Assembly: GCF_010977555.1 (NCBI RefSeq)
Contig: NZ_CP048815.1
Span: 5,324,501-5,388,500, forward strand
DNA from: Caulobacter rhizosphaerae
GTDB taxonomy: Bacteria > Pseudomonadota > Alphaproteobacteria > Caulobacterales > Caulobacteraceae
Direction of reading: 5' to 3'
Length of the DNA stretch: 64,000 bases
The translations under genes were made by a program, and so were the position numbers. The notes below the pieces were generated by a model. That model made no database searches. It was not told where the DNA came from and was given only the letters and a program-made list of their open reading frames with translations. Position 1 is the first letter of the stretch; each line of letters opens with the position of its first letter. Below, piece after piece: positions 17,906-30,470 of this stretch.

Positions 17906-18439
17906 ATGCGCGCCTTGGGGCCTGGCTCGGTATCGAGTTTCCTGAAGATCATCCTGGACGTGATCTATGTGGGCCTGTGGGTCTGGGTCAGCCTGCTGGC
18001 GATCTTCACGGTCGCGGTGCTGCTGCTCAGCTTCAATCCCGAACTGATCACCGCCAAACTGCATATCGGCAGCGCGATCGACGAGCTGATCAGCAAGGGG
18101 CCGCTGTTCGCCGGCGCCCTGGGGGCCTGGGCCCTGCTGTCGGGCGGCTGGATGGTGATCGTCGAGCGCCTGCGGCGGGTGTTCTCCACCCTGACGGCCG
18201 GCGATCCGTTCCATCCGGACAATGTCCGCCGCCTGAGGGTGGTGGGCCTGGTCCTGGCCGCCCTGGAGATCGGCCACTACATCTTCGCCGCCCTGGCCAA
18301 GTGGCTGGCGCCGGACACCAAGATCGTCGACGGCTCGTTCAGCCTCAGCGCCTGGTTCCCGGTCCTGGTGGTGTTCGTCCTGGCCGAGGTCTTCCGCGAG
18401 GGCGCGCGCCTTCGCCGGGAAGCCGAACTGACAATCTGA
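17906..18439 (+). CDS. DUF2975 membrane protein
   Basis: A 177-residue protein with four hydrophobic segments (about 12-43, 66-88, 108-132, 145-163), typical of DUF2975. The family is unstudied in detail but almost always accompanies a small XRE repressor, here the next gene 23 bases on. Possibly a membrane sensor or the target controlled by that regulator. Confidence 0.8.
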   Translation: MRALGPGSVSSFLKIILDVIYVGLWVWVSLLAIFTVAVLLLSFNPELITAKLHIGSAIDELISKGPLFAGALGAWALLSGGWMVIVERLRRVFSTLTAGDPFHPDNVRRLRVVGLVLAALEIGHYIFAALAKWLAPDTKIVDGSFSLSAWFPVLVVFVLAEVFREGARLRREAELTI

Positions 18440-18462
18440 CGACGCGGAGACGAAAGAACCCC

Positions 18463-18693
18463 ATGGCCATCCGCGTGCAACTGGACCGCATCCTGCTGGA
18501 GCGACGGATGTCGCTGACCGAACTGTCGGACCGGGTCGGCGTGACCATCGCCAACCTGTCGATCCTCAAGACCGGCAAGGCCCGCGCCGTGCGCTTCACC
18601 ACCCTGGACGCCCTGTGCCGCGAACTGGACTGCCAGCCGGGGGACCTGATGACGTACGAACCGGGGCCGGGCGAGGTTCACGAGGAGGACTGA
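18463..18693 (+). CDS. Small XRE/Cro-type transcriptional regulator (YozG-like)
   Basis: A 76-residue single-domain helix-turn-helix protein: LDRILLERRMSLTELSDRVG, ITIANLSILKTGKARAV-like recognition region (VTIANLSILKTGKARAV), then LDALCRELDCQPGDLMTYE, the hallmark end of this group. It follows the DUF2975 gene and likely represses the pair, perhaps through the AT-rich palindrome at 17603-17618. Confidence 0.88.
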   Translation: MAIRVQLDRILLERRMSLTELSDRVGVTIANLSILKTGKARAVRFTTLDALCRELDCQPGDLMTYEPGPGEVHEED

Positions 18694-18721
18694 GACTTTC
18701 TCCTCCTCGCACTTCCTTTCA

Positions 18722-18853
18722 ACCGTCATTCCGGGCCTGGTGCCCGGAACCCCTGGTTCAGCCGACGGTGAAGCGAAATGGCGCGCCAGCGCGCCACCCT
18801 CCTGCCCTTGCGGCGGATAGAGGGGTCCCGGGCACAAGGCCCGGGATGACGAT
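18722..18853. repeat. 130-base palindromic intergenic repeat, copy A
   Basis: Ends CCGTCATTCCGGGCCTGG and CCCGGGCACAAGGCCCGGGA are inversely related, and a central GGCGCGCCAGCGCGCC forms its own stem. The same design, with a different central stem, recurs at 21448-21582. It lies between the stops of the XRE gene and rph, where it may act as a bidirectional terminator. Confidence 0.8.
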
Positions 18854-18874
18854 GGTAAGGGGGCTTCCCGGGCC

Positions 18875-19597
<723 letters not shown>

Positions 19598-19710
19598 GGA
19601 ACAACTCCGGGGCTTTGCGTGATAGGATGGGGCCGCTTATCCTAACTTCGACGGGGTCGTCCAATCCCGTCGGAACCTGGGGAGCCCGCTGGGGCGCGTT
19701 CGAAGGCTAG

Positions 19711-20787
19711 ATGACACAGCTTTTTTCGGGTTTTTCCGCTCAGACTCCCAGTCTCACCGACCTGGACGCCCGGGCCCGCGACATCTTCCGGCGCGTGGTC
19801 GAATCCTATCTCGACACCGGCGAGCCGGTCGGCTCGCGGACCCTTTCACGGGGCGGCGTGGCCCTGTCGCCGGCCTCGATCCGCAACACCATGCAGGACC
19901 TGGCCCACTTGGGCCTGCTGGACGCCCCCCACACCAGCGCCGGCCGGATCCCCACCCATGCCGGCCTGCGGATGTTCGTCGACGGCCTGCTGGAGGTGGG
20001 CGACATCGGCGAGGACGAGCGGCGGACCATCGAGGCGCGGCTGTTCGCCCATGGCCGCTCGTTCGAGGAGGCGATGGGCGAGGCCAGCGCCATCCTGTCC
20101 GGCCTGGCCGGCGGTGCGGGGGTGGTGGTGGCGCCGGTCCGTGAGGGCGGGGTCAAGCACGTGGAGTTCGTGGCCCTGGGCGCCGACCAGGCCCTGGCGA
20201 TCATGGTGTTCGACGACGGCACGGTCGAGAACCGGCTGATGAAGCGCGCCGCCGGCGTCACGCCCGCGGCCCTGCAGGAGGCCTCCAACTTCCTCAACGC
20301 CCGCCTGCGTGGCCGTACGCTGAACGAGACCAAGGCCGAGATGGCGGCCGAGCTGGACACGGCCCGGCGTGAACTGGACGCCGCGGCGGCGCGTTTGGTC
20401 GAGGACGGCCTGGCCGCCTGGAGCGGCGGTGATGACGCCGACCGCGCCCTGATCGTCCGCGGCCGCGCCAACCTGCTGGCCGACGCCAGCGCCCGGGAGG
20501 ACCTGGAGCGCGTGCGGCGGCTGTTCGACGACCTGGAGCAGAAGGGCCAGTTGATCGGCCTGCTGGACGACGTGCGGACCGCCGAGGGCGTGCGCATTTT
20601 CATCGGGGCCGAAACGCGACTCTTTTCGCTTTCGGGTTCCTCCCTGATCGCGGCGCCCTATATGTCGGGCCGACAGAAGGTGCTGGGGGCGATCGGCGTG
20701 ATCGGCCCCACCCGGTTAAACTATGCCCGGGTGATCCCGCTGGTGGACTATACCGCCCGCGTGCTTGGCCGGATGATGGACGGATAG
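19711..20787 (+). CDS. hrcA: Heat-inducible transcription repressor HrcA
   Basis: A 358-residue repressor that binds CIRCE operators and controls groESL. It has an N-terminal winged helix ([27 protein letters not shown], then [19 protein letters not shown]) and the HrcA core ending [20 protein letters not shown]. The start codon follows a TAG directly and has no strong ribosome site. It sits 8 bases before grpE, so both are co-transcribed. No CIRCE element was seen in front of hrcA itself. Confidence 0.96.
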   Translation: MTQLFSGFSAQTPSLTDLDARARDIFRRVVESYLDTGEPVGSRTLSRGGVALSPASIRNTMQDLAHLGLLDAPHTSAGRIPTHAGLRMFVDGLLEVGDIGEDERRTIEARLFAHGRSFEEAMGEASAILSGLAGGAGVVVAPVREGGVKHVEFVALGADQALAIMVFDDGTVENRLMKRAAGVTPAALQEASNFLNARLRGRTLNETKAEMAAELDTARRELDAAAARLVEDGLAAWSGGDDADRALIVRGRANLLADASAREDLERVRRLFDDLEQKGQLIGLLDDVRTAEGVRIFIGAETRLFSLSGSSLIAAPYMSGRQKVLGAIGVIGPTRLNYARVIPLVDYTARVLGRMMDG

Positions 20788-20795
20788 AGGACGAG

Positions 20796-21431
20796 ATGAC
20801 CGACGAACAGACGCCGGCCGAAGACGTGGCTTTCGATACCGACCAGGCTTCGTGGGAAGACGCGTCGCAGGAGATCGAGGCGCTGAAGCTGGAAGTGGCG
20901 GCGCTGAAGGATCAGGCCCTGCGCTACGCGGCCGACGCGGAGAACACCAAGCGCCGGGCCGAGCGCGAGATGAACGACGCCCGCGCCTATGCGATCCAGA
21001 AGTTCGCCCGCGACCTGCTGGGCGTGGCCGACAACCTGTCGCGCGCCACGGCCCACAGCCCGCGCGACTCGCAGGACGCGGCGGTGACCAACTTCATCAT
21101 CGGCGTCGAGATGACCGAGAAGGAGCTGCTGGGCGCCTTCGAGCGCAACGGCCTCAAGAAAATCGATCCGGCCAAGGGCGAGAAGTTCGATCCCCACCTG
21201 CACCAGGCGGTGATGGAACAGCCCTCGGACGAGGTCTCGGCCGGCGGCGTCATCCAGGTGCTGCAGGCCGGCTACGAGCTGATGGGTCGCCTGGTCCGCC
21301 CGGCCATGGTCGCCGTGGCCGCCAAGGGCTCGAAGGGCCCTGACGCCCCGGCCGAACCGACCGCCGGCGCGGCCAACCCCTACGCCGCGACGGGCGACAC
21401 CTCGGGCGAGGCGTTCGACACCAAGGCTTGA
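20796..21431 (+). CDS. grpE: Nucleotide exchange factor GrpE
   Basis: A 211-residue DnaK co-chaperone. It has an acidic disordered N-terminus, a long helix (about 30-65: IEALKLEVAALKDQALRYAADAENTKRR), then the beta-wing domain with GEKFDPHLHQAV and VLQAGYELMGRLVRPAMVAV. An Ala/Pro-rich tail follows. It shares a transcript with hrcA; a 130-base palindromic repeat follows its stop. Confidence 0.97.
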   Translation: MTDEQTPAEDVAFDTDQASWEDASQEIEALKLEVAALKDQALRYAADAENTKRRAEREMNDARAYAIQKFARDLLGVADNLSRATAHSPRDSQDAAVTNFIIGVEMTEKELLGAFERNGLKKIDPAKGEKFDPHLHQAVMEQPSDEVSAGGVIQVLQAGYELMGRLVRPAMVAVAAKGSKGPDAPAEPTAGAANPYAATGDTSGEAFDTKA

Positions 21432-21447
21432 GCCGTTTCCCTTTCTC

Positions 21448-21582
21448 GAACCGTCATCCCGGGCCTTGTGCCCGGGACCCCTGGTTCAGCTGAACCGTGA
21501 GACGCAAGCGGTTCGCTGGCGAACCGCCACCGCTGCACCTACGGCGGACAGAGGGATCCCGGGCACAAGGCCCGGGAAGACG
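21448..21582. repeat. 130-base palindromic intergenic repeat, copy B
   Basis: Begins CCGTCATCCCGGGCCTTG, ends CCCGGGCACAAGGCCCGGGA; GGTTCAGCTGAACC and GCGGTTCGCTGGCGAACCGC form internal stems. It shares both ends with the element at 18722-18853. It lies between convergent stops of grpE and the phosphatase gene. Confidence 0.8.
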
Positions 21583-21604
21583 AGCTGAAGAAGAAAAAAG
21601 CGCT

Positions 21605-22075
21605 CTAGCCCTCTCCCTCGATCCGATCCGCCAACCCCCTGGCCCCCGCCACGGCGTCGGCCCAGGTCACGTCGAAGTCGGCGTCCTCGCCATAATAGGG
21701 ATCGGCCACGGACTTGCCCTGGCGGCCCTCGACGACATCCAGCAATAGCAGCAGTTCGCCCGTCGCATCGGCCGGCCGCAGGGCTTTCAGGTCCGCCAGG
21801 TTGGCGCGGTCCAGCGCGACGATGTGGCTGAAACGGCGGAAGTCGTCGGGCGTGACCTGCCGCCCGCGATAGCCGGAAATGTCGATCCCCTGCCGCCGCG
21901 CCACCGCCTGGGCGCGGCGGTCGGGCGGATGGCCCACGTGCCAGGACCCGGTGCCGGCCGAATCGATCTCGACCTCCAGGCCGCGTCGCGCGGCTTCCTG
22001 CCGGAAAGCCGCCTCGGCGAGGGGCGAGCGGCAGATGTTTCCCAGGCAGACGAACAGGACGGCGGCGGGCTTCAC
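21605..22075 (-). CDS. Low-molecular-weight protein tyrosine phosphatase
   Basis: A 156-residue cytosolic phosphatase. The P-loop is VCLGNICRS (CxxxxCR(S), Cys10 if GTG 22075 is the start) and the general acid is in VADPYYGEDADF. SAGTGSWHVGHPPDRRA is the second family signature. GTG 22075 is chosen because the family starts only a few residues before the P-loop. It is divergent from msrA. Confidence 0.93.
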   Translation of the reverse strand: MKPAAVLFVCLGNICRSPLAEAAFRQEAARRGLEVEIDSAGTGSWHVGHPPDRRAQAVARRQGIDISGYRGRQVTPDDFRRFSHIVALDRANLADLKALRPADATGELLLLLDVVEGRQGKSVADPYYGEDADFDVTWADAVAGARGLADRIEGEG

Positions 22076-22171
22076 GGATGACCTCTCGGCAACGGGACGC
22101 GCCGCTTGCGCGCGCGCCGGACAGGCCCAACATGTAGCCTCGCCCATTGCCCTGACGAAAGGCCGACTCCC

Positions 22172-22690
22172 ATGACCACCGAGACCGCGATTCTCGCCGG
22201 CGGCTGCTTCTGGGGCGTCCAGGATCTGCTGCGCCGCTATCCGGGCGTGCTGAAGACCCGCGTCGGCTATTCCGGCGGCGACGTGCCCAACGCCACCTAT
22301 CGCAACCACGGGACCCACGCCGAGGCGATCGAGATCGTCTTTGATCCCGCCGTGATCAGCTATCGCCGGATCCTGGAGTTCTTCTTCCAGATCCACGACC
22401 CGACCACCCTGAACCGCCAGGGCAACGACATCGGGACCAGCTACCGCTCGGCGATCTTCTATCTGAGCGACGAGCAGAAGCGCGTGGCCGAGGACACCAT
22501 CGCCGACGTCGACGCCTCGGGCCTGTGGCCGGGCAAGGTGGTGACCGAGGTCGCGCCCGCCGGCCCGTTCTGGGAGGCCGAGCCCGAGCACCAGGACTAT
22601 CTGGAGCGCATCCCCAACGGCTACACCTGCCACTTCATCCGCCCGGGCTGGACCCTGCCGACGAGGACCGAGCGCGCGGCTGTCGTCTAG
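22172..22690 (+). CDS. msrA: Peptide methionine sulfoxide reductase MsrA
   Basis: A 172-residue enzyme reducing methionine-S-sulfoxide. The catalytic motif GGCFWG is near residues 11-16, followed by [24 protein letters not shown] and [13 protein letters not shown] 22172 is preferred to the in-frame ATG 22106 because the family starts directly before GCFWG. Stands alone. Confidence 0.96.
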   Translation: MTTETAILAGGCFWGVQDLLRRYPGVLKTRVGYSGGDVPNATYRNHGTHAEAIEIVFDPAVISYRRILEFFFQIHDPTTLNRQGNDIGTSYRSAIFYLSDEQKRVAEDTIADVDASGLWPGKVVTEVAPAGPFWEAEPEHQDYLERIPNGYTCHFIRPGWTLPTRTERAAVV

Positions 22691-22999
22691 GTCGGATCAC
22701 GTTCGGCTTCGGAAGCGAAAACCTCGTCCTTCGACAGGCTCAGGATGAGGTTTTCTAGGGCCGAGGCTCGCCCATGGTCCTCATCCTGAGCCTGTCTAAG
22801 GACGAGGACCACGCACCGACCTGACCGTCGACGGAGCATGGGCAAGGCGCCTTGCGCGACGGGGCGCGCATTTCGCCGCACCCCGTCGCGCGCCCCCTCT
22901 TCCCCAGCGGCGCGATTACGCTAATGTCGCAAGTCCATTCATTGCGGGGCTGCGGGGGATTCTCTCTGTCGGCGGCGGCCCTGGGACCTGGACCGAGAT
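22691..22999. other. Gap before dnaN holding a palindromic repeat
   Basis: About 309 bases with no gene. The first half is the CCTTCGACA-type repeat (22722-22807); the second half must carry the dnaN promoter, but no clear -35/-10 pair or DnaA-box cluster is visible. Confidence 0.5.
22722..22807. repeat. Palindromic repeat, CTTCGACAGGCTCAGGATGAG family, copy 1
   Basis: Arms of about 29 bases (22722-22750 and 22779-22807) are near-perfect inverted copies: one reads TTCGACAGGCTCAGGATGAG, the other CTCATCCTGAGCCTGTCTAA. The loop is about 28 bases. A second copy is at 33351-33423. Confidence 0.85.
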
Positions 23000-24118
23000 A
23001 TGAAGCTTACCATCGAGCGGGCGGCGCTGCTGAAGGCGCTGGGTCACGTGCAGAGCGTCGTGGAACGCCGCAACACCATCCCGATCCTGTCGAACATCCT
23101 GCTGTCGGCCGATCGCGACACCCTGTCGTTCTCGGCCACCGACCTGGACATGGAGATCATCGACGAGGGCCTGGCCCAGATCGACGTGCCCGGCCAGATC
23201 ACCGCCCCGGCCCACACCCTGTATGAAATCGTCCGCAAGCTGCCCGACGGCTCGGACGTCTCGCTCAGCTTCAGCGGCGACGATCCCCGCCTGGTGATCC
23301 AGGCCGGCCGTTCGCGCTTCAACCTGCCGGTCCTGCCGGCCGGCGACTTCCCGGTGATGAGCAGCGACGGCCTGTCGGGCCGCATCTCGGTCGACACCAA
23401 CGAGCTGATCCGGCTGATCGACAAGACCCGCTTCGCGATCTCGACCGAAGAGACCCGCTATTACCTGAACGGCTTGTACCTCCACACCGTCAACGACGGC
23501 GGCGTGACGAAGCTGCGCGCCGTGGCCACCGACGGCCACCGCCTGGCCCTGGCCGAGATGGACGCCCCCGAGGGCGCGGCCGGCCTGCCGGGCATCATCG
23601 TGCCGCGCAAGACCATCCAGGAGGCCCGCCGCCTGATGGAATCGGCCGGCGAGCAGGTCGACCTGCAGGTCTCGGCCCAGAAGGTCCGCTTCGAGTTCGG
23701 CCGTGCGGCCCTGACCTCCAAGGTCATCGACGGCGCCTTCCCGGACTATCTGCGCGTGATCCCGCGCGACAACGCCAAGATCCTGACCCTGGACAACGAC
23801 CTGTTCGCCAAGGCGGTCGACCGGGTGGCCACCATCTCGGCCGAGAAGAGCCGCTCGGTGAAGCTGGCGGTCGAGCCCGGCCGCATCACCCTGACGGTCC
23901 GCAACATGGAGGCCGGCCAAGCTGTCGAGGAGGTCGAGGTCGACTACGACGGCGAGGCCTTCGAGATCGGCTTCAACGCGCGCTACCTGCTAGACGTCTG
24001 CGGCCAGATCGGCGGCCCGATCGCCGAGTTCCGCTTCGCCGACCCGGCCTCGCCCACCCTGGTGGTCGACCCCACCGACCCGGGCGTGAAGTACGTGCTG
24101 ATGCCGCTGCGGGTGTAG
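23000..24118 (+). CDS. dnaN: DNA polymerase III beta subunit (sliding clamp)
   Basis: A 372-residue processivity clamp. It opens MKLTIERAALLKALGHVQSVVERRNTIPIL in family style, has the three repeated clamp folds, and ends in TDPGVKYVLMPLRV, matching the conserved C-terminal VMPMRL. A strong hairpin terminator follows. Unlike the usual dnaN-recF-gyrB order, a 2.5-kb accessory block separates it from recF. Confidence 0.98.
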   Translation: MKLTIERAALLKALGHVQSVVERRNTIPILSNILLSADRDTLSFSATDLDMEIIDEGLAQIDVPGQITAPAHTLYEIVRKLPDGSDVSLSFSGDDPRLVIQAGRSRFNLPVLPAGDFPVMSSDGLSGRISVDTNELIRLIDKTRFAISTEETRYYLNGLYLHTVNDGGVTKLRAVATDGHRLALAEMDAPEGAAGLPGIIVPRKTIQEARRLMESAGEQVDLQVSAQKVRFEFGRAALTSKVIDGAFPDYLRVIPRDNAKILTLDNDLFAKAVDRVATISAEKSRSVKLAVEPGRITLTVRNMEAGQAVEEVEVDYDGEAFEIGFNARYLLDVCGQIGGPIAEFRFADPASPTLVVDPTDPGVKYVLMPLRV

Positions 24119-24144
24119 GGGCTTCGAGGGTTCGCTGATTATGG

Positions 24145-24169
24145 AAACGGGCGCCGCGGCGCCCGTTTT
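24145..24169 (+). terminator. Intrinsic terminator of dnaN
   Basis: Perfect 11-bp stem AAACGGGCGCC / GGCGCCCGTTT with a two-base centre, closing on TTTT, 27 bases after the dnaN stop. Confidence 0.85.
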
Positions 24170-24256
24170 GCTGTGCGGTTCCGGTCTGTCCGCCATCCAG
24201 GATTGACGGCCTTCCAGCGATCCTGCCCACTGGCGACGTCAGAGGGGCGGATTTTC

Positions 24257-24724
24257 ATGGCCAGACAGCGAGGCGGTCGAAACATCCTCGACAGCGGCAT
24301 GAGCCTCGGCGGGTGGGTGGTGATCGCAGCGTCGGTCGGGATCTGCGCCGCGATCTATCTCGCCCAGAAAAACGCGTCGGCGGACGAGGCCGCGTTCTGG
24401 AGCCTTCGCGGTCCCCCTTGCCCGCCCCTGGACCAAACCCGCTACCAGCGGGCCTGGGGCACGGCCCAGGTCACGCGGTACGAGGGGGCGAGTTTCGAAT
24501 ATCGGGTCGGTCACATGATGTGCACCCGACGGCCGGGCGAACCCGGAAGCGGCGGCCCTTATCCCGTCTGCCAGTTCACGGGGCCCGTCTTCCTGGGCGT
24601 CGAGACCGGCGGCCGCCGTTCCTATTTCGCGCCGCCGTCGCGCTATGCGGCCCGCGTGGCGATCCTAAACGGCCAGGCCCGTTGCGTGCTGATCCCACGT
24701 TTCAAGATGAACGCGCGTCGCTAG
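24257..24724 (+). CDS. Single-pass membrane or exported protein, unknown function
   Basis: A 155-residue protein with a cytoplasmic stub and one hydrophobic segment (about 17-36, GGWVVIAASVGICAAIYLAQ), the rest periplasmic with four cysteines (near PPCPP, MMCTRR, YPVCQF, QARCVLI) that could form two disulfides. Not assigned to a family. ATG 24257 is used because it starts shortly before the membrane segment. Confidence 0.65.
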   Translation: MARQRGGRNILDSGMSLGGWVVIAASVGICAAIYLAQKNASADEAAFWSLRGPPCPPLDQTRYQRAWGTAQVTRYEGASFEYRVGHMMCTRRPGEPGSGGPYPVCQFTGPVFLGVETGGRRSYFAPPSRYAARVAILNGQARCVLIPRFKMNARR

Positions 24725-24784
24725 AGCCGCCGCGCCGCGTGGCTGCACGCGGCTTGCACCGGTTTTGTCTCTGCGCGACCTTTT

Positions 24785-24812
24785 GCGGAACCCCGTCTCA
24801 GGGGTTTTCCGC
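24785..24812. terminator. Stem-loop after the 42-residue minus-strand gene
   Basis: GCGGAACCCC and GGGG..TTCCGC pair around GTCTCA, 10 bases past the stop of the small minus-strand gene. It has no proper T run on that strand, so it may be a processing or repeat element instead. Confidence 0.4.
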
Positions 24813-24821
24813 GCGACAGCC

Positions 24822-24950
24822 TCAGGCCACCCCGAGGATCCGCACCACCAGCCAGAGTCCACCGCAGATCACCGCCCAGCCGGTCGCGATACCGAGCTCC
24901 GGATTGCTCTGCCACCATTGGCGCGGTGCGCCGAAAGCCTTGAGTTTCAT
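24822..24950 (-). CDS. 42-residue putative membrane protein
   Basis: ATG 24950 is preceded by GGGGAGGGGG, a very strong ribosome site. The product starts MKLKAFGAPRQWWQSNPELG, then a hydrophobic stretch (about 21-42, with AVICGGLWLVVRILG) likely forming one membrane helix. Stop TGA 24822-24824. The ribosome site and helix argue that it is real; function unknown. Confidence 0.6.
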   Translation of the reverse strand: MKLKAFGAPRQWWQSNPELGIATGWAVICGGLWLVVRILGVA

Positions 24951-25121
24951 ATCCCCCTCCCCAGGGTTTGGTACCGCTATTCAGAACATAGAAACCTTGT
25001 TGCGCAAGCAACTTCCGGTTCCTGCGACGACTTGCGCGCGAATCCCGGAACAAAGGGGCCTCTTGCAGGCATCGCCGCCCGTGCTAGCCTCCGTTGCATA
25101 AAAAAACGGGAGGCGACGCGC

Positions 25122-25496
25122 ATGGCCAGGGTCAGCTACATGACGGTGGGGTCCAACAGGCTGGAGGCGGCCAAGGCGTTCTACGACGCCCTGCTCGGCA
25201 CGATCGGCATGACCGGCGTCTACGAGCACCCCTCGGGCGGACGGCTCTATCGGGGCAAGGGCACAGGCCTGTTCGGCGTGCTGGGACCCTATGACGGCGA
25301 GCCGGCCTGCGTCGGCAACGGCACGATGGGCGGCTTCGATTTCGAGAGCCGCGAGGCGGTCGACGCCTTCCACGCCAAGGCCATCGAACTGGGCGGGACC
25401 TGCGAGGGCGCGCCCGGCGAGCGGATGCCCGGCGCCTATTTCGCCTATTTCCGCGACCTGGATGGCAACAAGCTGTGCGGCTACAAGTTCGGCTGA
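25122..25496 (+). CDS. VOC (glyoxalase/bleomycin-resistance fold) family protein
   Basis: A 124-residue protein with one vicinal-oxygen-chelate domain: N-terminal MARVSYMTVGSNRLEAAKAF, FYDALLGTIGM, and the closing FRDLDGNKLCGYKFG typical of small glyoxalase-like proteins. GGGAGG precedes the ATG. Substrate unknown. The SDR gene follows 75 bases on in the same direction. Confidence 0.88.
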   Translation: MARVSYMTVGSNRLEAAKAFYDALLGTIGMTGVYEHPSGGRLYRGKGTGLFGVLGPYDGEPACVGNGTMGGFDFESREAVDAFHAKAIELGGTCEGAPGERMPGAYFAYFRDLDGNKLCGYKFG

Positions 25497-25571
25497 CCGC
25501 GCCCTGGCGCCGACGGGGCTCGAGCGCCTATATCCTCGGCGGGCGTTTCCGGCGCCGACGAGGAGCATCCC

Positions 25572-26321
25572 ATGAGCAAGGATTTGAGCGGCCGCGTGGC
25601 CCTGGTCACCGGCGCGTCGTCGGGCTTTGGCGAGGCCGTGGCCGTGGGCTTGGCCAAGGCCGGCGCCAAGGTGGCCCTGGCCGCCCGTCGCGAGGATCGC
25701 CTGCGCGACCTGGCCGGCCGGATCGAGGCGCTCGGTGGGGAGGCCCTGGTGATCGTCGCCGACTTCACCAAGGAGGCCCAGGCCCAGCGCGCGGTCCGTG
25801 AGACCGAGGAGACCTTCGGGCGGGTCGACATCCTGATCAACAACGCCGGGGTCATGTACCTGGAGCCGGTGGCCACCGCCGACCTCGCCCGCTGGCGGTC
25901 GATGCTGGAGCTCAACCTGCTGGGCCTGATCGCCGCCACCCAGGCCGCCCTGCCCGGCATGACCGCTCGCAAGGACGGCCACATCGTCAACATCGCCTCG
26001 ACCGCCGCCCATGTCGCCAACCCGATGGCCGCGGCCTATTCCGCCACCAAGTTCGGCGTGGCCGGCTTCTCCGAGTCGCTGCGCAAGGAGGTCCACAAGG
26101 ACAACATCCGGGTGACCGTGATCTCCCCCGGCATGGCCGCCACCGAGTTGCGCGACCACATCGCCGTCGCGGCCGTGCAGTCCGCCGTGAACACCTCGGC
26201 CGAGGCCATGCGCCAGCTGACCGCCGAGGACGTCGCCGACGCGATCCTCTACGCCGTCTCCAGGCCCCCGCACGTGATGATCAACGAGATTCTGATGCGC
26301 TCGACCGACCAGGAACGGTAG
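25572..26321 (+). CDS. Short-chain dehydrogenase/reductase
   Basis: A 249-residue classical SDR. The NAD(P) site is TGASSGFGEA (residues 14-23), with NNAG and the catalytic set IASTA (Ser) and YSATK (Tyr and Lys). The Arg pair in AARRED after beta-2 suggests NADPH preference. It resembles the YdfG-like group; substrate not predictable. Confidence 0.92.
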   Translation: MSKDLSGRVALVTGASSGFGEAVAVGLAKAGAKVALAARREDRLRDLAGRIEALGGEALVIVADFTKEAQAQRAVRETEETFGRVDILINNAGVMYLEPVATADLARWRSMLELNLLGLIAATQAALPGMTARKDGHIVNIASTAAHVANPMAAAYSATKFGVAGFSESLRKEVHKDNIRVTVISPGMAATELRDHIAVAAVQSAVNTSAEAMRQLTAEDVADAILYAVSRPPHVMINEILMRSTDQER

Positions 26322-26427
26322 GCCTCGCGCGACCGGCTCCGGGCGAGGCCCAGATTCGGGCGCCGTCCCAACCCGCCTACGCCACGATCGGGGCGCACAG
26401 CGGAAGGCGCATCGCAAGGAGGCCGCC

Positions 26428-26583
26428 ATGCACACGCGCTGGGACCGCATCGCCGCCATCGTCTTCAGCGGGACCGCCTGGGCGCTGGCCCTGGTGGCCG
26501 GGCCGCACATGGCCCACGCCCTGCGTCACCCCACCCGCCTGATGGCTCACGCCTCGATCGGCCGCCGACGCGACCTGGGCTGA
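26428..26583 (+). CDS. 51-residue putative membrane or exported protein
   Basis: AAGGAGG sits 6 bases before ATG 26428. The product starts [20 protein letters not shown], continues hydrophobic to about residue 26, and ends with a His/Arg-rich tail. Strong ribosome site and a single helix support it; there is no known family. Confidence 0.55.
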   Translation: MHTRWDRIAAIVFSGTAWALALVAGPHMAHALRHPTRLMAHASIGRRRDLG

Positions 26584-26635
26584 TCGCGGCGCTCGGACCT
26601 GGGACCCGAACAGGCTGGGGCAAGTCCCGCGATTC

Positions 26636-26680
26636 GCATCGCTCTTGCGGAAAACCGGCGTCCACTTTTCCGCGCGATGC
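26636..26680. repeat. Two-step stem-loop just upstream of recF
   Basis: Outer arms GCATCGC (26636-26642) and GCGATGC (26674-26680), inner arms GCGGAAAA (26647-26654) and TTTTCCGC (26666-26673). It has the look of the AAACCGG..TCCACTTTTCCGC repeat found between many alphaproteobacterial genes. It ends 15 bases before the recF start and would lie in its leader RNA. Confidence 0.7.
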
Positions 26681-26695
26681 TCTAAGAACGCGTGG

Positions 26696-30348
<3,653 letters not shown>

Positions 30349-30470
30349 GGCGCGTCCGGAGGCTAGCGGCGCCCGTTCGGAGAGGCGGAAGGGCGTCCGC
30401 TGGCGGAACCCGGGGCAGACGAGCCGGTTCTTGAACTGTGGGGCTCCATCCTCGGAGCGGAACGGCTCAG

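Noticed and set aside
19598..19710. A CIRCE operator in front of hrcA
   Set aside because: The TTAGCACTC-N9-GAGTGCTAA pattern is not present in the gap.
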